Notes: a model not told the origin generated them from the letters alone. Counted from the stretch's first letter, positions 44,000 through 52,286 are shown. The stretch is DNA of 64,000 bases from Shinella sp. PSBB067 (GCF_016839145.1 NZ_CP069302.1:310001-374000); one strand, 5' to 3'. Numbers and translations: made by a program.

Positions 44000-45010
44000 A
44001 TGAAACACACCTACTCCCACCTGGACCTGAATGAACGCCGCAGGATAGCGCGCTGGCGTCACGCCGGCCTGAGCGTCGATATCATCGCGGAGAAGCTGGG
44101 ACGTCATCGCTCGACGATCTTCCGCGAGGTTCGGCGCAACGTCTACATCGACAAGGAATGGCCTGATCTCAGCGGCTACCATTGCGCGACCGCGCATGAC
44201 ATGGCTTGCGAACGGCGGGCCAAGCTCAGGAAGCTCGCGCGCTTCTCGCATGTCCGCCAGTCCGTCATCGAACGGATCGTGCACGGCTGGTCGCCGCAAC
44301 AGATCGCCGGTCGGATGCGGCTGGAGCACCATCCGATTTCGGTCAGCCACGAGACGATCTACAAGTTTGCCTATTCGGCCGACGGACATGCCATCAAGCT
44401 CTGGAAACATCTGCCGGAACATCGTGCGCGACGCCGGCCACGTCATGCGAGGCGCCGGCATGGCCAGCGCTTCAGCCCGGATCTCAACATTTTGCGCCGC
44501 CCGGACGTGGTTGCCGATCGCAGGCAGTTCGGACATTGGGAATGCGACCTGATCCAGTTCCGCCAGAAGTTCGGCAAGGCGAACGTGACGTCACTGGTCG
44601 AGCGGGTCAGCCGCTTTGCTGTTCTCTTTCGCAACAACGACAGGCAGTCGCGCCCGATCATGGAGCGTCTCATCGGCGTGCTGCAGGCCCTGCCCCATCG
44701 CGCACGGCGCTCGATCACTTTCGACCGTGGGACGGAGTTTACCGACTGGCCCTACCTCCAGGCCGGGATCGGCTCCGCGACATGGTTCTGCGACCCGCAA
44801 TCGCCCTGGCAGAAAGGCACCGTCGAGAACACGAACGGGCGGGCCAGGAAATGGCTTTCGAGGGATGTCGATCCGCTCTCGATTACCGACCAGGATCTGA
44901 AGGACATCTGCGACCGGCTGAACACAACGCCACGCAAGTGCCTCGGCTACAAGACACCGGCCGAGGTCTTTCGCCAGAAGCTACTCGCGCAGATGCGATC
45001 CGGAGGGTAG
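44000..45010 (+). CDS. IS30-family transposase
   Basis: A 336-residue DDE transposase, full length for the family. The N-terminal HTH region reads HLDLNERRRIARWRHAGLSVDIIAEKLGRHRSTIFREVRRN, followed by a second HTH around WSPQQIAGRMRLEHHPISVSHETIYKFAY. Catalytic residues are in FGHWECDLIQF (D), SITFDRGTEFTDW (D) and KGTVENTNGRARKWLSR (E). The C-terminus LNTTPRKCLGYKTPAEVF is the IS30 signature. No frameshift or stop is seen, so it may be active. Confidence 0.95.
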   Translation: MKHTYSHLDLNERRRIARWRHAGLSVDIIAEKLGRHRSTIFREVRRNVYIDKEWPDLSGYHCATAHDMACERRAKLRKLARFSHVRQSVIERIVHGWSPQQIAGRMRLEHHPISVSHETIYKFAYSADGHAIKLWKHLPEHRARRRPRHARRRHGQRFSPDLNILRRPDVVADRRQFGHWECDLIQFRQKFGKANVTSLVERVSRFAVLFRNNDRQSRPIMERLIGVLQALPHRARRSITFDRGTEFTDWPYLQAGIGSATWFCDPQSPWQKGTVENTNGRARKWLSRDVDPLSITDQDLKDICDRLNTTPRKCLGYKTPAEVFRQKLLAQMRSGG

Positions 45011-45023
45011 CATCAACGAGCCT

Positions 45024-45055
45024 GCAAGTCGCGCCTGGGCTTGAGCTCACACCGA
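45024..45055 (-). repeat. Right terminal inverted repeat of the IS30 element
   Basis: On the minus strand it reads TCGGTGTG, then GCTCAAG, then GCGACTTGC. It is 32 bp long against 42 bp for the left copy. Confidence 0.65.
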
Positions 45056-45070
45056 GCGGGCTCGCCGTCG

Positions 45071-45235
45071 TCAGATGCCCTGCGGTGCGATGAACTGGTA
45101 ATAGGTCCAGACGAGAGCGATCACGATGGCGATCGCAAGCCAGATCAGTCCCTTTTTCGGCCCCGGCGCGGCAGGCTTCCTGTTGTCCTGCTTCGGCTTC
45201 CGGCGTTCGAATTTCAGAACGTTATTGTCGTTCAA
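45071..45235 (-). CDS. Small single-membrane-span protein downstream of nnrR
   Basis: A 54-residue protein beginning (TTG start) with NDNNVLKFERRKPKQDNRKP, a very basic tail, then one membrane helix GLIWLAIAIVIALVWTYYQFI and a five-residue end. I chose the TTG at 45235 because a perfect GGAGG lies 6 bp upstream; a longer ATG frame (73 residues) would bury that site in coding sequence. It lies 65 bp after nnrR on the same strand. No homologue is recognised. The positive-inside rule puts the N-terminus in the cytoplasm. Confidence 0.65.
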   Translation of the reverse strand: MNDNNVLKFERRKPKQDNRKPAAPGPKKGLIWLAIAIVIALVWTYYQFIAPQGI

Positions 45236-45300
45236 GGCATTCCTCCGTCGCGCACCGCGCGAAGATCTAACGGCGTTCGGTCTTTGCGGCAACCGGTGCC

Positions 45301-45996
45301 TCAGTCGCGCGGGCCGTCGGCGAGCGCGGCGAGCCCGGCGAGGTCACGGATCAGGAGCTTCTGCCGCCCGCCTTCGACGAGCCCCTGCGATTCCCATGCG
45401 CTGAGGATACGCGACACCGTATGCAGCGTCGTGCCCGTCATCTCGGCTATGTCCTGGCGCGAAATGGGGAAGTCGATGCGGATGCCCTCCCCTTCCTTGC
45501 GGCCGGCCTGCTTGGAAAGGCGCAGCACGGCATGGGCGACACGGCGCTCCACTTCCTGCGTCGACATTTCCCGGATGCGGGTGTGGGCTTCCTCCAGCCG
45601 CTGGCCGATGGTCTGCATGGTGCTGACGGCAAGGCGCGGATTCTGCTCGACGAAATGCGGCCACAGGTCGGTCGGCCAGCCGAGGATGACGCTCTCGGTC
45701 GCCGCGCGCGCGGTGCCCGGATAGTCGGCGCGCTGCAGGGCCTTGGCAAATCCGAAGAGGTCGCCGGGATGCACGACGCGCACGATGATCTGCTGGCCGT
45801 CCTCCGTCACCTGCGTCACCTTCAGCCGGCCGTGCAGCAGGAGGAAGAAGCTCGTGGCCTGCTGGCCCTGTTCGAAGACGGCATCGCCCTGCGCCACGCG
45901 GCGTGCCGTTGCGTGGGTCAGAAGCCTGTCGAGATCCTCGTCGCTCATCCTGTCGAACAGGGCGAGCGACTGGACGACGGTCCGGTCAATCTTCAC
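45301..45996 (-). CDS. nnrR: Crp/Fnr-family nitric-oxide-responsive regulator
   Basis: A 231-residue regulator: cyclic-nucleotide-type sensor barrel (residues ~15-130; GDAVFEQGQQATSFFLLLHGRLKV, VHPGDLFGFAKAL), dimer helix, and HTH ISRQDIAEMTGTTLHTVSRILSAWESQGLV (residues ~178-208). It contains no cysteine at all, so it cannot carry an Fnr iron-sulfur cluster, which fits the DNR/NnrR branch that senses NO. It begins with GTG behind AAGGA. It borders nirV-nirK and is the natural activator of the TTGnn-N4-nnCAA sites found across this island. Confidence 0.87.
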   Translation of the reverse strand: MKIDRTVVQSLALFDRMSDEDLDRLLTHATARRVAQGDAVFEQGQQATSFFLLLHGRLKVTQVTEDGQQIIVRVVHPGDLFGFAKALQRADYPGTARAATESVILGWPTDLWPHFVEQNPRLAVSTMQTIGQRLEEAHTRIREMSTQEVERRVAHAVLRLSKQAGRKEGEGIRIDFPISRQDIAEMTGTTLHTVSRILSAWESQGLVEGGRQKLLIRDLAGLAALADGPRD

Positions 45997-46058
45997 GATA
46001 GAGTCCTTCTTGCGTGAAAGTTACCGGCTTCTATCACGCCTCTTCCTCCGCAGGAAGT

Positions 46059-46973
46059 TCAGAGGGGAATTCCGTGCTCCCGAAGCGTGGCGAGCAGCGG
46101 TGCATACCAGCGGGTATCCTTGACGAGCCGGAAGCCGACATTGTCGGGGGGAACGCCGACGGCGCAGCCGCCGCCCTTCGGATTGCGCACGAACGAGCTC
46201 ATGGCGGCGCGGTGCTTGCCGCTCGCGACATAGATGCCGCACGACGAGGCGTCGTTCACCACGCGCCCCGCCTTGTCGAGATTGACACGGCGGTTGCACG
46301 TCGCCGTCCACTCCCAGACGTTGCCGGCGAAATCGGCAAGGCCGTATTCGTTTTCGCCGAAACGGCCGAGCGCCTGGGGAACGGGATCGCGCGAGGCCTT
46401 GCGTGCCGCTTCGCGGCGATAGTCGGCAAGCCAGCGGTCCGCCGGATTGGTGCTGTTGATGTCGACGCCGAGCGCGTCGTCGGGAAAGCGCGATCCGGCG
46501 GCGAAGGCAAGGTCCTGGTCGCTCGGCAGGACCCAGATCTCGCCGGTTCTCGCGCCGAGCCATTTCGCATAGGCCATGGCGTCGTCATAGCTGACGCCCG
46601 TTGCCGGCGTATTGGCGGGGTCGGCCGGGGCGAAGCCGGGTTCGGCCGCCGCGCAGGCGCCGTCGGCGACGCAGCGCGCGTAGTCGCCGGCCGTGACCTG
46701 GTATTTCATGATGGTGAGCGGGCGCCGCACGGCGAGCGCCTTCACCGGGCCGTCCACGGCAAAGCCGTTGCGGAAGAATTCGCCGCTTTCACGATAGTCG
46801 AAGCTGCGCGGGGCGATTTCCACCGTCATCGGCTCGTCCAGCACGGGGCCGGCCGGCGCACTGCCGAGAAGGTCCGTCTTGAGCGCGAGCCCGCCGGCAA
46901 GGGCCGCGAGCAGGAGAGCGGGAAGAGCGAGCGATGTCCACGAATTGCCGGGCTTCGATGTCAGCACAGCCAT
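46059..46973 (-). CDS. nirV: NirV, formylglycine-generating-enzyme-fold protein
   Basis: A 304-residue protein with an N-terminal membrane anchor (residues ~12-32, SLALPALLLAALAGGLAL) and a periplasmic SUMF1/FGE domain. The domain has PLTIMKYQVTAGDYARCVADGAC, PATGVSYDDAMAYAKWLGARTGEIWVLPSDQDLAFAAG, EYGLADFAGNVWEWT and FVRNPKGGG. NirV genes follow nirK in many rhizobia; the role is not settled and real sulfatase-activating activity is doubtful here. The ATG at 46973 has GGAGG upstream. It follows nirK by 106 bp on the same strand. Confidence 0.88.
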   Translation of the reverse strand: MAVLTSKPGNSWTSLALPALLLAALAGGLALKTDLLGSAPAGPVLDEPMTVEIAPRSFDYRESGEFFRNGFAVDGPVKALAVRRPLTIMKYQVTAGDYARCVADGACAAAEPGFAPADPANTPATGVSYDDAMAYAKWLGARTGEIWVLPSDQDLAFAAGSRFPDDALGVDINSTNPADRWLADYRREAARKASRDPVPQALGRFGENEYGLADFAGNVWEWTATCNRRVNLDKAGRVVNDASSCGIYVASGKHRAAMSSFVRNPKGGGCAVGVPPDNVGFRLVKDTRWYAPLLATLREHGIPL

Positions 46974-47079
46974 GACGGCCTCCTTGCGCCTCGCCCGGAC
47001 GATCGTTCGCCGTCCGGGAGCGCGCCGCGTTTGGGAGATGTGCCCGCCGCAGGGCGGGCACATCGGTTTCACTCGGGCG

Positions 47080-48222
47080 TCAGGCGCCGCTCGGCGGGCT
47101 GACCGAGGTCATCAGGTCGTTGTTCCATTCGCCCTCGACCGTGAAGTGACCGGCCGCGCCCAGTTCGAAGGCCTCGATGAGGTTGTGGTTCACGTAGGCG
47201 TAAATGCCGGGCTGCTGGAAGGTGTAGAAGGCCGCGCCCGCCGTGCCGCCCGGAATGAACCAGGTTTCCTGGTCGACGTCAGGAACGTTGTGGAACTTGC
47301 CGGTTGCCCAGACATAGTCGCCGTGGCCACCGATGAGGTGGGGGCGGGTGTCGCGGTTGGCCTGCGAGTGCACGACGAGGACCTTCTCGCCCACCTTCGC
47401 CTTGAGGGCATTGTCGCCGGTGAGAGCCCCGACGGCGCCGTTGAAGACGATATGGCTCGGGGTCAGCGTGCGCATGACCTTCAGCGTGTCGTCATAGGCT
47501 TCGCCGACGCTGTCGTACTTCTTGTAGTTCCCCTCTTCGTCGCGGGGCACGTAGAAGTCCTGCTCGCCGACATAGTAGACGCGGTCGTAGGTCAGTTCCT
47601 TGCCGTGGCCGTCCGTCAGGCCTTCGCGCGGCAGGACCATGATCGCACCGTTCATGCCCGAGGTGACGTGCCACGGAACCATGCCGGGAGGTGCGCAATG
47701 GTAGACGAAGACGCCGGCCTTGGTGGCCTTGAAGCGCAGGATCGTCTGCTCGCCGGGGTTGACCACCGTCAGCGCGCCGCCGCCGAGGGCGCCGGTTGCC
47801 GCGTGGAAGTCGATGTTGTGCTGCAGCTCGTTGGTCTCGGGGTTGATGAGCGTCAGCTCGACATAGTCGTCCTGGTGCACGACCATCAGCGGGCCCGGGA
47901 CCGAGCCGTTGAAGGTCATGGCGTGGACTTCCGTGCCCTTGTCGTCGAGGATCAGCTTCTTTTCCTCGATCTTCATGGTGAATTCGTAGATCTTCGGGCC
48001 GCCTTCGGCCTTCTGGGTGTGGGCATGAACGAAGGGCGGCTTGACAAGCTCGACCTTCACCCGTTCCAGCTTTGCGATGTCGGCCGCCGTTGCGGCTGCA
48101 TTGGTCTGGATGGCGCCGCCTTCGGCCCGCGCCACCGATGCAGCAATGATCGGCGTCAGAACGCCGGCGAGGGCGGCACCGCCGAGAATGGTGCGGCGTG
48201 TTATCTGAAACTGCTCAGTCAT
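47080..48222 (-). CDS. nirK: Copper-containing nitrite reductase
   Basis: A 380-residue periplasmic enzyme reducing nitrite to nitric oxide. The N-terminal signal is of the Tat type ([15 protein letters not shown], residues 7-21; cleavage near ARA). Type 1 copper ligands H135, C176, H185 and M190 and type 2 ligands H140 and H175 are present, with catalytic D138. The third type 2 ligand is in [14 protein letters not shown]. Two cupredoxin domains give the class I length. An NnrR-type box lies 79 bp upstream of its start, and nirV follows. Confidence 0.96.
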   Translation of the reverse strand: MTEQFQITRRTILGGAALAGVLTPIIAASVARAEGGAIQTNAAATAADIAKLERVKVELVKPPFVHAHTQKAEGGPKIYEFTMKIEEKKLILDDKGTEVHAMTFNGSVPGPLMVVHQDDYVELTLINPETNELQHNIDFHAATGALGGGALTVVNPGEQTILRFKATKAGVFVYHCAPPGMVPWHVTSGMNGAIMVLPREGLTDGHGKELTYDRVYYVGEQDFYVPRDEEGNYKKYDSVGEAYDDTLKVMRTLTPSHIVFNGAVGALTGDNALKAKVGEKVLVVHSQANRDTRPHLIGGHGDYVWATGKFHNVPDVDQETWFIPGGTAGAAFYTFQQPGIYAYVNHNLIEAFELGAAGHFTVEGEWNNDLMTSVSPPSGA

Positions 48223-48300
48223 TGCATTTCTCCTTGGTTGAAAGGACGGGCGGTGTGTCGCCCTGTCGTTTCTGTTCTAGGAGCATTCGCGCCGGCCTCT

Positions 48301-48314
48301 TTGAGTTGGGACAA
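48301..48314 (-). promoter_or_regulatory. Candidate NnrR box for nirK
   Basis: TTGAG-TTGG-GACAA, a TTG-N8-CAA dyad. Its centre is 85 bp before the nirK start. If it acts at about -41, transcription would begin some 44 bp before the gene. Confidence 0.68.
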
Positions 48315-48364
48315 AGAGGGCTTTTTCCCGGATGCGGCATTTTGGCAGCCCGCCGATTTGCTCT

Positions 48365-48378
48365 TTGCCATCTCGCAA
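48365..48378 (+). promoter_or_regulatory. Candidate NnrR box for nnrS
   Basis: TTGCC-ATCT-CGCAA, flanked by T and A to give TTTGCC...CGCAAAG. Its centre is 66 bp before the nnrS start, leaving a leader of about 25 nt if placed at -41. Confidence 0.75.
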
Positions 48379-48437
48379 AGAAGCGCCCACGTCTCTCCCC
48401 TAAAAGAAGCTGACAATTGCAAAGGAAAGAGACGATC

Positions 48438-49652
48438 ATGACTGCAAGCCAACCCGCAGCGCGCGTCAGCCGCGCCGTCCCGCGCGGCCTCTCCCGCACC
48501 GGTCCGGTTCTGTTTTCCTACGGCTTCCGGCCGTTCTTCTTGGCCGGCGGCGTGTGGGCCGTGGTCGCCATGGTGCTGTGGATCGCGACGATCACCGGCC
48601 GGATCGATCTTGCCGGCGACTACGGCGCGCCGAACTGGCACGCCCACGAAATGCTCTTCGGCTTCGCATCCGCCGTGCTCGCCGGCTTCCTGCTCACGGC
48701 GGTGCCGAACTGGACGGGGCGGCTGCCCGTATCCGGCTGGCCGCTCGCCGGGCTCTTCGGCCTGTGGTGCGCCGGACGCCTCGCGCTGCTGGCCGCCGAC
48801 CGGATCGGCGTGGTGGAGGCGGCCGTCATCGACGGCCTCTTCCTGCCGGTTCTCCTCGGCATCTGCACGCGGGAGATCGTCGCCGGGCGCAAATGGAAGG
48901 ACCTGAAGATTCTCGGCGGCCTGCTGGCGCTGTCGCTGGCCAATGCGGTCTTCCACGTGGCGGTCATCGGCGGCGGGGACGACCACATGGCGATTCGCCT
49001 GGGCGTCGCCGCCTATGTCGTGCTGGTGATGATCGTCGGCGGCCGCATCGTGCCGAGCTTCACGCGCAACTGGCTCAACAAGGTCGGCCGCAGCGATTTC
49101 CCGGTGCCGTACAATCGTTTCGACACCGCGGCCATCCTTGCCGGCGTCGCGGCCCTCGCCGCCTGGACGGCGGTGCCGGCGCATCCCGCCACCGCCGGCC
49201 TCGGGATCGTCGCCGCCGTCCTGCACGCCATTCGCCTGCGCCGCTGGCGCGGCTGGACGACGCTGCCGGAAAAGCTGCTCGTCGTCCTCCACGTCGCCTA
49301 TGCCTTCGTGCCCCTCGGGCTGCTCGCCATCGCGTTCAGCGCGCTCGGCTACCTGGAGGAGCGCTCGGTGCTCCACGTGCTGTCGGTCGGCGCGATCGCC
49401 TGCATGATGCTGGCGGTGATGACGCGCGCCAGCCTCGGCCATACCGGCCGGCCCCTGGCGGCCTCGCGCCTCACCGTCGCCGCCTATGTGGCGCTGGTGC
49501 TTTGCGCGCTGGTGCGCCCGTTCGGCGAAGTGCTTCCCGATGCCAGCGAACAAATCTATGCGGCCGCGGGCCTGCTGTGGATCGTGGCCTTCGGGCTCTT
49601 CTGCCTGGAATATGCCCCGATCCTCGCGCGCAAGCGGCGTGTGCCCCTGTGA
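48438..49652 (+). CDS. nnrS: NnrS family haem-copper-type membrane protein
   Basis: A 404-residue integral membrane protein with about 12 hydrophobic segments. Family landmarks are LFSYGFRPFFLAGGVWAVVAM, NWHAHEMLFGFASAVLAGFLLTAVPNWTG, VGGRIVPSFTRNWL and VMTRASLGHTGRPLAA. His residues in the WHAHE and SLGHTG segments are likely metal or haem ligands. NnrS is tied to nitrosative-stress protection in denitrifiers. ATG 48438 (MTASQPAAR) has AAGGAAAGAG upstream. Divergent from nirK with its own NnrR-type box. Confidence 0.92.
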   Translation: MTASQPAARVSRAVPRGLSRTGPVLFSYGFRPFFLAGGVWAVVAMVLWIATITGRIDLAGDYGAPNWHAHEMLFGFASAVLAGFLLTAVPNWTGRLPVSGWPLAGLFGLWCAGRLALLAADRIGVVEAAVIDGLFLPVLLGICTREIVAGRKWKDLKILGGLLALSLANAVFHVAVIGGGDDHMAIRLGVAAYVVLVMIVGGRIVPSFTRNWLNKVGRSDFPVPYNRFDTAAILAGVAALAAWTAVPAHPATAGLGIVAAVLHAIRLRRWRGWTTLPEKLLVVLHVAYAFVPLGLLAIAFSALGYLEERSVLHVLSVGAIACMMLAVMTRASLGHTGRPLAASRLTVAAYVALVLCALVRPFGEVLPDASEQIYAAAGLLWIVAFGLFCLEYAPILARKRRVPL

Positions 49653-49658
49653 ATGCAG

Positions 49659-49685
49659 AACGGCCCGGAGATGATCCGGGCCGTT
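49659..49685. terminator. Bidirectional terminator between nnrS and the DUF59 gene
   Basis: AACGGCCCGGA (49659-49669) and TCCGGGCCGTT (49675-49685) form an 11-bp perfect stem with a 5-nt loop. It starts 6 bp past nnrS and ends 4 bp before the convergent stop. T follows on the plus side. Confidence 0.8.
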
Positions 49686-49689
49686 TCCG

Positions 49690-49983
49690 TCAGGTCTCCA
49701 TCATGTCCGGCGTCCAAGGCGGCTCGTAGGTCAGGTGCACTTCGGCATATTCGACCCCCGGAACATCCCAGACGCAATTGCCGACAGCCTCCTTGAGGAA
49801 GGCCGTCGCCGGGCAGCCACGCGTCGTGGTGGTCATGGTGATGCGGGCGATGCCGCCCTCCTCCACGACGACAGCGTAGATCAGGCCGAGATCGACGATG
49901 TTGCGGCCGATCTCCGGGTCGATGATCACGCGCAGGGCCTTGCGGATATCCTCTTCGAGCGCGGCTTTCTGCTGCTCGTCCAT
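49690..49983 (-). CDS. DUF59/MIP18-type metal-sulfur cluster assembly factor
   Basis: A 97-residue single-domain protein: ALRVIIDPEIGRNIVDLGLIYAVVVEEGGIARITMTTTTRGCPATAFLKEAVGN. It carries the conserved DPEIG, DLGLIY and the family cysteine in the TRGCP segment. DUF59 proteins such as SufT or PaaD help deliver iron-sulfur clusters to target proteins. It is the last gene of a four-gene operon reading toward nnrS and starts 4 bp after the DUF2249 gene. ATG 49983 (MDEQQKAAL) is preferred over an upstream frame start inside the neighbouring gene. Confidence 0.87.
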   Translation of the reverse strand: MDEQQKAALEEDIRKALRVIIDPEIGRNIVDLGLIYAVVVEEGGIARITMTTTTRGCPATAFLKEAVGNCVWDVPGVEYAEVHLTYEPPWTPDMMET

Positions 49984-49987
49984 CGTC

Positions 49988-50521
49988 TCAATCCTTCGGC
50001 CGGCCGACCCGCACGAGGATGCGATAGGCCGTGCCCGCATCGTCGAAATTGCCGGCCCACTGGTGGCCGCGCTTGGTCAGTTCGGGGAACAGGAACAGCG
50101 GTTCGCGGGAGAGGACCGCAAACAGCACCTCGCCTTCTTCCATGTCCTCGACTGCGGCAAGGATGCGCACCATCGGCTCCGGCGGATCGAGGTCCTCAAG
50201 GTCGAGGTGGATCGACGGGTCGGGCCAGGTGTCCGGCCTGTCGGCATCGGCCGAGATCTCGACGGCCGGCACGCCCGTGCGGGGCGTGAACAGCACTTCC
50301 CAGTGGCCGCTCTCGATCTCGCGGGCCTCGTGATCGAAGCCACGGCCTTCCATCACGCGGAAGAGAGGCTGCGGGCGGAAGGGGGCGACGAGCTTCAGCC
50401 CCTGCCCCGGCAAGAGTTCCTGCACGGCCCGCATGATCTCCTGGAACGGCTCGCCGCCATTCTTGAGGGTCGGCCGGACATCGAGCACCTTCGGCGCGAT
50501 CTCGGTTGAAATGTCGGGCAT
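49988..50521 (-). CDS. Two-domain DUF2249 protein
   Basis: A 177-residue cytoplasmic protein with two DUF2249-like units. Unit 1 (residues ~10-80) reads VLDVRPTLKNGGEPFQEIMRAVQELLPGQGLKLVAPFRPQPLFRVMEGRGF, ending HWEVLF. Unit 2 (residues ~100-177) reads DLEDLDPPEPMVRILAAVEDMEEGEVLFAVLSREPLFLFPELTKRGHQW. The fold is related to TusA/SirA-like sulfur carriers, but the usual catalytic cysteine of TusA is absent. It overlaps none but is spaced 4 bp from both neighbours, so it is co-translated with the membrane protein and DUF59 gene. Role in denitrification unknown. Confidence 0.83.
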   Translation of the reverse strand: MPDISTEIAPKVLDVRPTLKNGGEPFQEIMRAVQELLPGQGLKLVAPFRPQPLFRVMEGRGFDHEAREIESGHWEVLFTPRTGVPAVEISADADRPDTWPDPSIHLDLEDLDPPEPMVRILAAVEDMEEGEVLFAVLSREPLFLFPELTKRGHQWAGNFDDAGTAYRILVRVGRPKD

Positions 50522-50525
50522 TCTT

Positions 50526-51878
50526 TTATCTCCTTGGGACGGATAGAGGCAAAAAGAGGTGCGGCTGGACCATGCCGTCAGGCGCGCGTAGCGCCGCCGG
50601 CACGACGGACAGCCGGCGCGTGCGGATGAATTCCCGCATCAGCGCCACGGTGACGACGAGCTGCAGGCAGGCGACACCGCGGAAGATGTCGGTCGTGCCC
50701 CAAAACAGCGCCACCGTGGCGGCGGCGACCGCGCCATAGTAGATTCGGAACAGGATACGCGTATGGCCTTCCTCGACAAGGTCCTGCACGCGCGGCACAG
50801 GCGCGCGGCCGAGGATCGGCCCGTAGGCCTCCAGCCAGGTCAGAAAGGCGACGATCTTGTAGAGCTGGGCAAGCCCCAGGCCGGTGAGCCAGCCGAAGAC
50901 GAAGAGATAGACGAGCGCCGCGACGTTGTCTCCCGTGCGGACCGCCGGCACGTTGACAAGGGCGATGGCGACGACGAGCGCCGCGAAGGCGGGAAAGGTC
51001 GCGCGGATGTTCAGCTCCGCGCGTTTGCGCTTGCGGGCCTGGTAGATCTGCCTGATGTCGCCGCCATAGAGGGCCACGGCCGCCAGCGCCAGGACCAGGG
51101 CGGCGGGAAACAGGATGGAGGCGCCGGGAAGGGAAAGCGCGACAAGGGGAATGCAGGCGGCGACGAGGCCGATCGCGAGGCCCGCCGTCCACCAGACGGC
51201 ACGGCTCGTGCGCCGCTCGACCTCGGGCGCGAGGAGGAACATGGCGAGCAGGCGATAGCTGACGCCGACCGCCGTGATGCTGAGCCAGCCGCCGAGCCCC
51301 AATGTCGCATGCAGTCCGAGACCCTCGGCGACCAGGCGGGCGAAGAGGACGCTGTCGCCGAGGCCGGAGAGGGCAAGCGTGAACGCCGCGCCGACGAGGA
51401 CCGCGACGACGAGGCAGGTGAGCCCCACCGCCACGAAGCGGGCGGGGAGCTGCAAGGGGCGCGCGGCGAAGAGCGTGACGGCAAGGATGCCGGCGACGAG
51501 GCCGAAGCCGGCAAGGAGCATGGCGCCGCCGACGGGCAAAAGAAGGAGCGGCAGGTCGATGGCGCCGGAAAGCGCGACGAAGCCGGCGACGAGGAAGCCG
51601 AGGCCGGCGAGGAGCAGCACCAGCGCAGGCGCCGCCAGATGCCCGCCGACGAGCGGCCGGGCGATGAGGACAGGCACGAACTGCAGGAGCGCGCCCGCCA
51701 TCAGCAGGCTCAGCCAGCCGATCGCGACGACGTGAACCAGCACCAGCGTTTCCGGCGCGCCCATGTCGGCAGCGGGATAACCATAGCCCGCGACCATCAG
51801 TCCCTGCCCTGCAAGAAGCATCAGGCAGGCAGCGGCGAAGTAGGACATTGTCCAGCGGGAGAGCGTGGCGCCCGGCAT
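50526..51878 (-). CDS. Twelve-span membrane protein of the denitrification island
   Basis: A 450-residue integral membrane protein, almost entirely hydrophobic with about 12 helices. Conserved-looking histidines occur in ETLVLVHVVAIGWLSLLMAGALLQFVPVL and AEGLGLHATLGLGGWLSITAVGVSYRLLAMFLL, reminiscent of haem-copper oxidase subunit I or NnrS-like folds; ALVYLFVFGWLTGLGLAQLYKIVAFLTWLEAYGP is a third strong block. No known enzyme assignment. It sits between DUF2249 genes in an operon with an NnrR-type box. The ATG at 51878 (MPGATLSRW) is chosen; the upstream frame start overlaps the previous gene. Confidence 0.8.
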   Translation of the reverse strand: MPGATLSRWTMSYFAAACLMLLAGQGLMVAGYGYPAADMGAPETLVLVHVVAIGWLSLLMAGALLQFVPVLIARPLVGGHLAAPALVLLLAGLGFLVAGFVALSGAIDLPLLLLPVGGAMLLAGFGLVAGILAVTLFAARPLQLPARFVAVGLTCLVVAVLVGAAFTLALSGLGDSVLFARLVAEGLGLHATLGLGGWLSITAVGVSYRLLAMFLLAPEVERRTSRAVWWTAGLAIGLVAACIPLVALSLPGASILFPAALVLALAAVALYGGDIRQIYQARKRKRAELNIRATFPAFAALVVAIALVNVPAVRTGDNVAALVYLFVFGWLTGLGLAQLYKIVAFLTWLEAYGPILGRAPVPRVQDLVEEGHTRILFRIYYGAVAAATVALFWGTTDIFRGVACLQLVVTVALMREFIRTRRLSVVPAALRAPDGMVQPHLFLPLSVPRR

Positions 51879-51903
51879 GTCTGGTTCCTTCGCCGCGCTG
51901 GGG

Positions 51904-52185
51904 TTAGTGATCCGAGCCGCAGCAGCAGTCGCAACCGCCGCCGCCATCCAGCCGGCCGATCTCGACGCGCCAGACGTCCGGCCCCTGTTCCAGGTAGTCC
52001 CAGCCGAACTCGCCGGGGAAATTCGTTTCGAGCTGGTAGTGCAGCGGACGCGGGTCGTGGTCGCTGGTAATCAGCATGGAATTGCCGGGAAGCAGCGCGC
52101 CGAGCATGCCGAAGATGCGCGGATGGCGCTCGCGCGGGGGAACCGTGCGGACGTCGATGGAGGGCTTTTCCTGTTGTTCAGACAT
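51904..52185 (-). CDS. DUF2249 protein with cysteine-rich metal-binding-like tail
   Basis: A 93-residue protein: one DUF2249 domain (SIDVRTVPPRERHPRIFGMLGALLPGNSMLITSDHDPRPLHYQLETNFPGEFGW) with the family's DHDPRPL motif, followed by WRVEIGRLDG and the tail GGGGCDCCCGSDH. The CxCCC cluster with terminal His looks able to bind a metal or cluster. It is the first gene of the four-gene operon, divergent from hemN. ATG 52185 (MSEQQEKPS) is the only start consistent with the domain. Confidence 0.84.
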   Translation of the reverse strand: MSEQQEKPSIDVRTVPPRERHPRIFGMLGALLPGNSMLITSDHDPRPLHYQLETNFPGEFGWDYLEQGPDVWRVEIGRLDGGGGCDCCCGSDH

Positions 52186-52286
52186 GTTCGGTGTTTCCGT
52201 CCCGGCCGCTCCGAATTCCGTTCCGGAAGGACGCGGCCGAACCGACCGGAACCGCCCGACGCTAGTCCGGTGCCCATTTCCCCACT

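Larger units (their letters stand above)
43919..45055 (+). mobile_element. IS30-family insertion sequence
   Basis: About 1.14 kb bounded by inverted TCGGTGTG (43919-43926) and CACACCGA (45048-45055) and containing a single full-length IS30 transposase. A second shared block, GCGACTTGC on the left (43952-43960) and GCAAGTCGC on the right (45024-45032), lies inside. The left end is about 10 bp longer than the right between these blocks. The flanks suggest at most a 2-bp CG duplication. It sits between the ATP-grasp gene and the 54-residue membrane gene and interrupts no reading frame that I can see. Confidence 0.85.

Noticed and set aside
45270..45290. TTTGCGGCAAC as a possible NnrR site before the 54-residue gene
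   Set aside because: The half-sites are too close together (no 4-nt spacer), so it does not fit the dyad of the other boxes.
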